52,027 bases of DNA from Chloroflexota bacterium (GTDB taxonomy: Bacteria; Chloroflexota; Limnocylindria; P2-11E). Where the stretch lies: positions 1 through 52,027 of the forward strand of contig JAGWSB010000006.1 in NCBI GenBank assembly GCA_028876375.1. The letters run 5' to 3'. Numbering within the stretch: the first letter of the stretch is position 1; each line of letters starts with the position of its first letter. Shown in pieces: positions 44,661 through 52,027 of this stretch. Under the pieces are notes generated by a model that was not told where the DNA came from, did no database searches, and saw only the letters and a list, made by a program, of their open reading frames with translations. Both the position numbers and the translations under genes were made by a program.

Positions 44661-45404
44661 GTGACTGCCGTGCGGTACCGGCCCGGTCGGATCGCCCGGA
44701 TCACGCTCGACCGGCCGAGCGTCCTCAACGCGGCCGACGAGGCCTGGGTCGCCGACCTCAACGCGTGCGCCGACGCCGCGGCCGTGGATCCCGCCGCGCG
44801 GGTCGTGGTGGTCGAAGGCGCGGGCACGTCCTTCTGCAGCGGTATCGACCTCAACGTCCTCGCCGCGGGGCGCATCGGGCGCTCCTGGTTCGAAGGCTGG
44901 GAGCGCGCGATGCGGGTCCTCGAGACGATGGACAAGCTCGTCGTCGCGGCGATCCACGGCTACTGCATCGGCGGCGGCCTCCAGGTCGCGCTCGCGTGCG
45001 ACGTACGGGTCGCGCGCGACGACGCGGTGCTCGGCCTACCCGCGGTGAAGGAGGGCCTCATCCCCGGCCTCGGGGTCTGGCGGCTGCCGCGCTTCGTGGG
45101 ACTCGGCCGCGCGCGGCGGATGGTGCTGACGGGCGAGGTGGTCGGAGCGCGCGAGGCCCTTGCCATCGGGCTCGTCGACGAGGTCGCGACGGCGGAGGGC
45201 TTCGCCGCGGCGGTCGAGGCGAGGGCCGAGCAGCTCGCCGGTGTCGCTTTCGCGAGCGCGATCGAAGCCAAGCATCTGCTCGACGGCGCGTTCGGCCCGT
45301 ACGCCGCGGCGCTCGATGCGTATCTCGCCGCGCAGGAGCGCGCGCTGGCTGCGCCGGATCACGCCGCGGCGATGGCGGCCTGGCGCTCGCGGCGCGCCAC
45401 GTAA
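44661..45404 (+). CDS. Enoyl-CoA hydratase/isomerase family protein
   Basis: RITLDRPSVLNAADEAWVADL, GAGTSFCSGIDLNVLA, VVAAIHGYCIGGGLQVALACDVRVARDDAVLGLPAVKEGLIPGLG; GTG start. Confidence 0.92.
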   Translation: MTAVRYRPGRIARITLDRPSVLNAADEAWVADLNACADAAAVDPAARVVVVEGAGTSFCSGIDLNVLAAGRIGRSWFEGWERAMRVLETMDKLVVAAIHGYCIGGGLQVALACDVRVARDDAVLGLPAVKEGLIPGLGVWRLPRFVGLGRARRMVLTGEVVGAREALAIGLVDEVATAEGFAAAVEARAEQLAGVAFASAIEAKHLLDGAFGPYAAALDAYLAAQERALAAPDHAAAMAAWRSRRAT

Positions 45405-45439
45405 GCGGAGCGGCCGCGGAGGGGAGCGGGGGCGGAGGG

Positions 45440-48400
45440 ATGGCCAGCGGTACGCCGATCGAGCTGAGCGACCGATACCTGCGCGAGCGCGGGTCGGTCT
45501 ACCTGAGCGGCATCCACGCCCTGGTGCGGATGCCCATCGATCAGCACCGGCGCGACGCGAGGGCGGGGCTGCGGATCGGCACGCTGATCAGCGGCTACCC
45601 GGGATCGCCTCTGGCCGGCTACGACCTCCAGCTGCAGCGGGCGCGCGCGGTGCTCGATCGCCATGACATCCGGCATCGCCCGGGGCAGAACGAGGAGCTC
45701 GCCGCGACCTCGCTCATCGGAACGCAGATGCTGGACCGCTACCCGCACAGCCGCTACGACGGCGTCCTGGGGATCTGGTACGGCAAGGGGCCGGGGGTGG
45801 ACCGCAGCGGGGACGCGCTCAAGCACGGCAACTTCGCCGGCACGAGCCGGCACGGAGCGGTGGTCCTTCTCAGCGGCGAGGACCACGAGGCCAAGTCGTC
45901 GACCATGCCGTATCAGGACGACTACGCGTTCGTGAGCGCCGGCATCCCGATCCTCTACCCCGCGACGATCGCGGACCTCCTCGAGCTCGGAGCCCACGCC
46001 GTGGGCATCTCGCGGTACTCCGGCTGCTGGGTCGCGCTGAAGCTCGCGAGCGCGCTGTGCGACGGAGGAGCGACGCTCGAGGTCGACGCCTATCGACCCG
46101 CCGTCATCGAGCCGGAGCTGGAGATCGATGGCCGGCCGTTCCACAAGAGGACCGACTTCGGCTTCTTCCCGGGGACGACGATCGATATGGAGCGGCACCT
46201 CCACTACGAACGGCATCCGGCGGTCCGCGCCTACGCGCGAGCGAACGGCGTCGACCGCGCCATCACCCGCTCCGCGCGGGATCGACTGGGCATCATCGCC
46301 AGCGGCAAGAGCTTCTCGGACACCGCGCAGGCACTGCGGGACATGGGGCTGGATGACGACGTCCTCGCCGCGAACGGCGTCCGGATGCTGCAGCCGCGCC
46401 TGATCTACCCCATCGACGAGACAGCGGTGCGCGACTTCGCGCAGGGCCTCGACCTCGTGATCGTCATCGAGGAGAAGCGCCCCTTCGTCGAGCAGCAGGT
46501 GCGAGACGCTCTCTACGGGACGCCCGGCGCCCCGCGGGTCATCGGGAAGCTCGACGAGCGCGGCGAGACGCTCTTCCCGATCCAGGGCGGGCTGGACGCC
46601 GACGCCATCGCGGAGCGCCTCGGTCCGCGCCTCGTCGAGCGCGGCCTCAGCGGCGCCGTCGCCGCGCGTCTCGAGGAGATCCGGCGGGTCCGGGCGCGAC
46701 GGTACGCGCCGTACGCGCTGCGGATGCCGAACTACTGCTCGGGATGCCCGCACAACACCTCGACGGTCCTCGCCGACGGGCAGGTGGCCTGGGGAAGCCC
46801 CGGCTGCCACTCGTTCGCCGAGGTCATGGAGCAGCCGGAGCGACGGATCGAGGCCATGACGCAGCTCGGCGGAGAGGGCCTGCCGTGGCTCGGCCTCGCG
46901 CCCTTCACCGACAAGCCGCACATGATCCAGAACGTCGGCGACGGCTCCTTCTTCCACTCGAGCCATCAGAACGTCCGCTTCGCCGTCGCCGCCGGCGTCG
47001 ACCTGACGTTCAAGCTCCTCTACAACGGCGCGGTCGCGAACACCGGCGGTCAGGCGCCGGTGGGCGGGGTGAGCGTTCCCGAGGTCACCCGGCTCCTCGA
47101 GCTCGACGGGGTGACCCGAACGGCCATCGTGACCAAGGAGCCGAAGCGCTACGCGCGCGCCCGCCTCGCCGCTAACACGACGGTCCATCCCGCGTCCGAC
47201 CTCACGCGCGTCGAGACGGAGCTCGAGCACGTCCGTGGCGTGACGGTGCTCATCTACGACGACGACTGCGCGAACGAGCGGCGCCGCCAGGAGAAGCGCG
47301 GGACGCGGCCGCGGCCCACTCGCTTCGTCGCGATAAACCCCGAGGTGTGCGAGGCGTGCGGTCACTGCGGGCAGCTGACGAATTGCATGTCGCTCCAGAA
47401 GATCGAGACGGAGCTCGGTCCGAAGACGTTCATCCACCAGTCGTCCTGCGACCACGACCGCTCGTGCGTCAACGGCGACTGCCCGTCCTTCATGGTGGTG
47501 GAGGTCGAGCCCGGCAGCGCTCTCGCGCGGCCGGCCACGCCGTCGCTCGGCGCCGACGCGCTGCCGGAGCCGGCGGCGCCCGCGCGGCTCGACCGGCCGT
47601 ACCACATCCACATGCCGGGGGTCGGCGGGACGGGCATGATCACGCTGAACGCGCTCCTCTGTCACGCGGCGCTCATCGACGGCGTCCACGCCGTCAGCTA
47701 CGACCAGACCGGCGCCGCGCAGAAGTGGGGCGCCGTCGTCTCCAGCTGCGTGATCTCGGCGGTGGACCTGCGCGAGCCGCCCGGCCGGGTCACGCTCGGC
47801 AGGGCCGATCTCTACCTCGTGTGCGACCTCCTCGGCGGCGTCGCCCCTCTCAACCTCGACCGCTGCGACCCCGGGCGGACGGCCGCCGTCGTCAACACGA
47901 CGTTCTTCCCCACCGCGGGGTCGATCCTGGATCCCTTCTACTCCGCTCCGACGCGGCCGATGCTGTCCGCGATACGCGGGGCCACGCGGACGGCGACGGA
48001 GCTCGAAGCGCGGCGGATCGCGGAGACGCTCTTCGGCGATCACATGATGACCAACCTCGTCCTGCTCGGCGCCGCGTATCAGTCCGGCCTCGTCCCCCTC
48101 TCGGCGGCGAGCATCGAGCGGGCGATCGCGCTGAACGACGTCCAGGTCGAGATGAACGTCCAGGCGTTCCGCTACGGCCGGCTGGCCGTCCACGATCCCA
48201 CGGCGGTCGCGCTGCTCGTCTCGCCGAGGGGACGCACGGCCGACGAAGAGCGCGCCGCACGCCGGACCGCCTCGTCGGATCCCGCCGCCTACGAACGGCT
48301 GCTCGACCGCGCCGGGAGCTTGGACGAGGGGTCACGGCGGCTCCTGGCCGTGCGGGTCGCGGAGCTGATCGCGTACCAGGACGCGCGGTATGCCGCGGCC

Positions 48401-48946
48401 TTCGTCGACCTGGTGCTCCGGGTGGCGGAGCGGGAGCGGTCCGTGGTCGACGGTGAGCCGCGCATCACCCACGCCGTGATCCGACAGCTCTACAAGCTCA
48501 TGGCCTACAAGGACGAGTACGAGGTCGCGCGCCTCCACCTGAAGGAGGACGCGCGCGCGTGGGTGCGCGGGCAGTTCGCGCGCCCGACGTCCGTCCGCTA
48601 CCTGCTGCATCCGCCTCTCCTGCGCGCGCTCGGGCTCCGCCACAAGATCGAGCTGGGCGCGTGGGCCGATCCGCTCCTGGGGCTCCTGCGCGCGATGCGG
48701 CGCCTGCGGGGGACGCCGTTCGATCCGTTCGGGCACACGCGCGTGCGCCGCGAGGAGCGGCGGCTCGTCGGCTGGTATCGCGAGGCGGTCGAGCGCGGCC
48801 TCGGCGTCCTCGCTCCCGACAGCTATGAGCGCGTCCTGGCGATCGCGAGCGTGCCCGACGGGATCCGCGGCTACGAGGAGATCAAGCTGCGGAGCATCGA
48901 CGCGGCCACGGCGCGCATGAGCGAGCTGCTCACGGGACTGAGCTGA
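45440..48946 (+). CDS. Fused indolepyruvate ferredoxin oxidoreductase family protein (IorA-IorB type, 1168 aa)
   Basis: LISGYPGSPLAGYD, NYCSGCPHNTSTVLADG, VGDGSFFHSSHQNVRFAVAAGVDLTFKLLYNGAVANTGGQ, CEACGHCGQLTNC, HMPGVGGTGMITLNALL. Confidence 0.93.
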   Translation: MASGTPIELSDRYLRERGSVYLSGIHALVRMPIDQHRRDARAGLRIGTLISGYPGSPLAGYDLQLQRARAVLDRHDIRHRPGQNEELAATSLIGTQMLDRYPHSRYDGVLGIWYGKGPGVDRSGDALKHGNFAGTSRHGAVVLLSGEDHEAKSSTMPYQDDYAFVSAGIPILYPATIADLLELGAHAVGISRYSGCWVALKLASALCDGGATLEVDAYRPAVIEPELEIDGRPFHKRTDFGFFPGTTIDMERHLHYERHPAVRAYARANGVDRAITRSARDRLGIIASGKSFSDTAQALRDMGLDDDVLAANGVRMLQPRLIYPIDETAVRDFAQGLDLVIVIEEKRPFVEQQVRDALYGTPGAPRVIGKLDERGETLFPIQGGLDADAIAERLGPRLVERGLSGAVAARLEEIRRVRARRYAPYALRMPNYCSGCPHNTSTVLADGQVAWGSPGCHSFAEVMEQPERRIEAMTQLGGEGLPWLGLAPFTDKPHMIQNVGDGSFFHSSHQNVRFAVAAGVDLTFKLLYNGAVANTGGQAPVGGVSVPEVTRLLELDGVTRTAIVTKEPKRYARARLAANTTVHPASDLTRVETELEHVRGVTVLIYDDDCANERRRQEKRGTRPRPTRFVAINPEVCEACGHCGQLTNCMSLQKIETELGPKTFIHQSSCDHDRSCVNGDCPSFMVVEVEPGSALARPATPSLGADALPEPAAPARLDRPYHIHMPGVGGTGMITLNALLCHAALIDGVHAVSYDQTGAAQKWGAVVSSCVISAVDLREPPGRVTLGRADLYLVCDLLGGVAPLNLDRCDPGRTAAVVNTTFFPTAGSILDPFYSAPTRPMLSAIRGATRTATELEARRIAETLFGDHMMTNLVLLGAAYQSGLVPLSAASIERAIALNDVQVEMNVQAFRYGRLAVHDPTAVALLVSPRGRTADEERAARRTASSDPAAYERLLDRAGSLDEGSRRLLAVRVAELIAYQDARYAAAFVDLVLRVAERERSVVDGEPRITHAVIRQLYKLMAYKDEYEVARLHLKEDARAWVRGQFARPTSVRYLLHPPLLRALGLRHKIELGAWADPLLGLLRAMRRLRGTPFDPFGHTRVRREERRLVGWYREAVERGLGVLAPDSYERVLAIASVPDGIRGYEEIKLRSIDAATARMSELLTGLS

Positions 48947-49976
48947 GCCGCGAGGCGCGGGCATCGTCGCCGAGCGTGGCCTCGGTGGACGCCGCGTCGT
49001 CGCGCCGGCGACTCGCCGCGCGAGCGGTCAGGGCGGGGACGATGCCGCTCGGGAGGAGCAGCATCACGACGATCAGCACGAGGGCGTAGACGGCGTACGA
49101 GAGCACGGCCGGTACCTGGGTGGGCATCCCGGGGAGCGAACCGACCTCCTGCAGCAGCTGCACCACGAGCGTGACGACGGCGGCGCCGACGAGGGACCCC
49201 CACACCGCGCCGAGGCCACCGACCGCGGCCATGACCAGGAACTGGATGGACAGCAGGATGGGGAACGACCCGGGCGCGATGTAGCTGAGGAAGAAGGCGT
49301 AGATCGCGCCGGCCAGGCCGGCGTACGCGGCCGAGAGCGCGAAGACCATCACCTTGTAGGCGGCCACCGGCACGCCGGCCGCGGCCGCGGCGGACTCGCT
49401 CGTCGCCAGCGCGCGCAGCGCGCGCCCCGGGCGGGACCGGACGACGTTGCGCGTGACCAGGAACACGGCCGCGACGGCGACCCAGGTGACGTACGCGTAC
49501 TCCACGGGGGTGACCGCCTGGACGCCCCCGAGCCCCAGCGGCGGGATGCCGCGCAGGCCGATGTCACCGCCGGTCAGGTCGCCCGCCTCGGCGATGAAGG
49601 TGAGAAGGATCAGCTGGAAGGCGAGCGTGCCGAAGGCCAGGTAGTGCCCGCGCAGGCGCAGCAGCGGGACGCCGATGGCGGCGGCGATCGCCGCCGCGAC
49701 CACGGTGCCGGCGAGCAGGCCGAGGGCGGGTGGCGCGCCGCGCACCGCCGGTATCGCGGCCGCGTAGGCGCCGATGGCGTAGAAGGCCGCCTGTCCGAGG
49801 GACACCTGGCCGGCGAAGCCCATGAGCAAAGAGAGGCCGCAGGTCACGATCGCGTACAGCCCGATGAACACGTACAGGCTCTGCCATTCCGGGGGGAGCA
49901 GGGGCGGCAGGGCCAGCGTCGCCGCCGCCAGGACCGCGACGACGACGCGCCGCGATCGAGCGCGCGGTCCGATCAC
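48930..49976 (-). CDS. Branched-chain amino acid ABC transporter permease (LivM-like)
   Basis: LYVFIGLYAIVTCGLSLLMGFAGQVSLGQAAFYAIGAYAAA..., HYLAFGTLAFQLILLTFI; GTG start. Confidence 0.9.
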   Translation of the reverse strand: MIGPRARSRRVVVAVLAAATLALPPLLPPEWQSLYVFIGLYAIVTCGLSLLMGFAGQVSLGQAAFYAIGAYAAAIPAVRGAPPALGLLAGTVVAAAIAAAIGVPLLRLRGHYLAFGTLAFQLILLTFIAEAGDLTGGDIGLRGIPPLGLGGVQAVTPVEYAYVTWVAVAAVFLVTRNVVRSRPGRALRALATSESAAAAAGVPVAAYKVMVFALSAAYAGLAGAIYAFFLSYIAPGSFPILLSIQFLVMAAVGGLGAVWGSLVGAAVVTLVVQLLQEVGSLPGMPTQVPAVLSYAVYALVLIVVMLLLPSGIVPALTARAASRRRDDAASTEATLGDDARASRLSSVP

Positions 49977-50824
49977 TCCTCGCTCGGTGCGCGGCGGCTC
50001 GCCTGCCACAGCATGAGCGCGAGCATGACGGCGAGCGCGATCGCCGTCTCGTACGAGGAGCGGTAGTACCCCGCCACCATCGCCTCCGCCACGCCGAGGA
50101 CGAGGCCGCCGGCGAACGCCGTGACCGGCCTCACCAGCCCGCCGAAGATCGCGGCGGCGAAGCCGTTGACGGCGATCCCGACGTCGGAGTCGAACTGGAC
50201 CGGCTGCAGCGGGGTCAGGAGCACGCCGGCGAGGCCGCCCAGCCCACCCCCGACCGCGAACGCCAGCAGCCCCATGCGCCACACGTCGATGCCCATGAGG
50301 CGCGCCGCGCGCTGGTCGCTGGAGCATGCGGTGAGGGCCATGCCGAGGTAGGTCCGCCCGAAGAGGAGCGCGAGCGCCAGGAACGTCACCACCGCGGCGC
50401 CGACGATGAGGACGTATTGCCGCTGCATGCTCACTCCGCCTATCGCGAGCAGGCCGGACAGGCCCTCGTAGGAGATGGGGTGATCGCCCCACGTGGTGAT
50501 CACGACCGCGTAGCTGAAGATGGCCAGGCCGAGAGTGACGATGAGCGACGCGAGCGGGGGCGTCCCGCGGCGGCCGAGCGCGACCAGGCCCACCACGAGA
50601 CCGATGGCCGCCGTGATCAGCACCGCCAAGCTCTCCGCGAGCCCGTGCGCGACGCCGGCCTGGAGGAGGCTGTAGGCCAGGAACCCGCCGAGGACGGCGA
50701 ACACGCCCTGGGCGAAGTTGATCACCCCGGTGACGCGGTAGATGACCACGAACCCGGTCGCGACCAGGGCGAACGTCGACCCGCTCGCGATCCCCGCGGC
50801 GAGGTACTGAAGGAAGAGCGTCAC
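49973..50824 (-). CDS. Branched-chain amino acid ABC transporter permease (LivH-like)
   Basis: LQYLAAGIASGSTFALVATGFVVIYRVTGVINFAQGVFAVLGGFLAY. Confidence 0.92.
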   Translation of the reverse strand: MTLFLQYLAAGIASGSTFALVATGFVVIYRVTGVINFAQGVFAVLGGFLAYSLLQAGVAHGLAESLAVLITAAIGLVVGLVALGRRGTPPLASLIVTLGLAIFSYAVVITTWGDHPISYEGLSGLLAIGGVSMQRQYVLIVGAAVVTFLALALLFGRTYLGMALTACSSDQRAARLMGIDVWRMGLLAFAVGGGLGGLAGVLLTPLQPVQFDSDVGIAVNGFAAAIFGGLVRPVTAFAGGLVLGVAEAMVAGYYRSSYETAIALAVMLALMLWQASRRAPSEE

Positions 50825-51504
50825 GCTTCGTACGCTCCACCGAGGTAGGCGGCCTGCACCGCGGGACTGTTCCGCAGCTGTTCCGAGGGGCCGGTCAGGG
50901 CGATGCGGCCGGCCTCGATGACGTAGGCGCGGGAGCAGATGTCGAGCGCGAGGCGCGCGTTCTGCTCGACGAGGAGGATGGCCATGCCCGACCGGCGGTT
51001 GAGGTCCTGCAGGTGCTCGGCGAGCGTGTCCACGATCTGCGGCGCCAGCCCGAGCGACAGCTCGTCGACGGCCAGCAGGTCGGGCTGGCCCATGAGCGCG
51101 CGGCCGACGGCGACCATCTGCTGCTCGCCGCAGGAGAGCGAGCCCGCCTTGCGGCGGCGCAGCTCGACCAGGTGGGGGAAGAGCTCGTAGACAGGGCCGA
51201 CGCGGCGGTCGCGCACGCGCCAGGCCCCGAGGCGAAGGTTGTCCTCGACGGTCATCTCCGGGAAGAGCCGGCGGCCCTCGGGCACCTGAGCGAGCCGCCC
51301 GCGCAGCTCGATCCGTCCCGCGGCGGGCGCGACGAGCCCCGAGACGGTGTCGAGCAGCGTCGTCTTGCCGGCGCCGTTGGGGCCGACGAGGGCGACCATC
51401 TCCGCTCGCCCGACGGCGAGGTCGACGCCGTCGAGCGCGGTGGCCGCGCCGTAGCGGACGACGAGATCGTGGACCTCGAGGAGGGGCTCGGAGCCCTCAG
51501 GCAC
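50821..51504 (-). CDS. Branched-chain amino acid ABC transporter ATP-binding protein (LivF-like)
   Basis: VGPNGAGKTTLLDTVSGLV, LSCGEQQMVAVGRALMGQPDLLAVDELSLGLAP. Confidence 0.93.
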   Translation of the reverse strand: MPEGSEPLLEVHDLVVRYGAATALDGVDLAVGRAEMVALVGPNGAGKTTLLDTVSGLVAPAAGRIELRGRLAQVPEGRRLFPEMTVEDNLRLGAWRVRDRRVGPVYELFPHLVELRRRKAGSLSCGEQQMVAVGRALMGQPDLLAVDELSLGLAPQIVDTLAEHLQDLNRRSGMAILLVEQNARLALDICSRAYVIEAGRIALTGPSEQLRNSPAVQAAYLGGAYEA

Positions 51505-52027
51505 TGGCCCGCTCCCGGCCGAGATAGGCGGCGATGACGGCGGGGTCGCGGCGGATCTCGTCGGGTACGCCGCTGGCGATCACGCGCCCGCGGTCCATGA
51601 CCGTGATGGCGCTCGCCAGCCGCGTCACGAACCGCACGTCGTGCTCGACGAGGAGGATCGCCAGGCCCTCGGCCCGCAGCTGAGCGAGCAGCGCCGAGAG
51701 CGACTCGCGCTCCGCCCAGCGCAGACCCGAGGCGGGCTCGTCGAGCAGGAGCACGCGCGGGCGGCCGCACAGGGCGCGCGCGACCTGGACGCAGCGCTGC
51801 TGGCCGAGCGGCAGCGACTCCGCGGCTCGCGACGCGAGGTGCGGCAGGCCGACGCGCTCGAGCGCCGAAGCCGCCTGCTCGCGGATCTCCGCCTCCTCGC
51901 GGCCGTGGAGCGGCAGCCGGAGCGCCGCGTCCAGGAGGCCGTGACGGGTCCAGGAGTGCGCTCCGACCATCACGTTCTCGAGCACGGTCATCCCGCGGAA
52001 CAGGCGCACGGCCTGGAAGGCGATGGA
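51497..52027 (-). CDS. Branched-chain amino acid ABC transporter ATP-binding protein (LivG-like), 5' end cut by the window
   Basis: IAFQAVRLFRGMTVLENVMVGAHSW..., SLPLGQQRCVQVARALCGRPRVLLLDEPASGL; frame open to the window edge. Confidence 0.92.
   Translation of the reverse strand, partial: SIAFQAVRLFRGMTVLENVMVGAHSWTRHGLLDAALRLPLHGREEAEIREQAASALERVGLPHLASRAAESLPLGQQRCVQVARALCGRPRVLLLDEPASGLRWAERESLSALLAQLRAEGLAILLVEHDVRFVTRLASAITVMDRGRVIASGVPDEIRRDPAVIAAYLGRERASA

Noticed and set aside
44765-48946. 1393-aa ORF as a longer oxidoreductase
   Set aside because: The first ~225 codons are the wrong frame of the enoyl-CoA hydratase gene; the IOR starts at 45440 after an RBS-like sequence.
1-52027. 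CRISPR arrays, tRNA/rRNA genes, transposons or prophage genes
   Set aside because: No regularly spaced repeats, cloverleaf-like segments, transposase or phage-type proteins were recognised by eye; a tRNAscan/ISfinder run would be needed to exclude them firmly.

Overview
Very high-GC bacterial window (possibly Chloroflexota, judging only from lipoprotein/Tat style and gene content; low confidence) packed with catabolic, transport and molybdenum-hydroxylase genes. It contains a sulfonate/nitrate/taurine-type ABC transporter with amidohydrolases, a DHDPS-family lyase, a TrmB regulator, an SDR, a DhbE-like aryl-AMP/CoA ligase and a thiolase. It also holds three complete three-subunit xanthine-dehydrogenase-family (Mo hydroxylase) gene sets. 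The first (15687-19607) looks 4-hydroxybenzoyl-CoA-reductase-like and is followed by MocA-like and XdhC maturation genes. The second (29465-33587) has a Tat signal on its 2Fe-2S subunit and runs directly into a Tat-type four-cluster ferredoxin and a cytochrome b561/FdhI-like membrane protein. The third (35318-39673, minus strand) carries its own MocA-like gene. YqeB- and YqeC-like genes (markers of selenium-dependent Mo hydroxylase maturation) sit next to the second set. The right end has an E1-alpha subunit, a LeuA/HMG-CoA-lyase-like enzyme, an enoyl-CoA hydratase, a fused indolepyruvate ferredoxin oxidoreductase and a Liv-type ABC transporter. The best candidate for an undescribed system is the exported Mo hydroxylase fused at operon level to a formate-dehydrogenase-N-like electron-transfer module (29465-35321). 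All function calls come from reading the translated ORFs; no database search was run.
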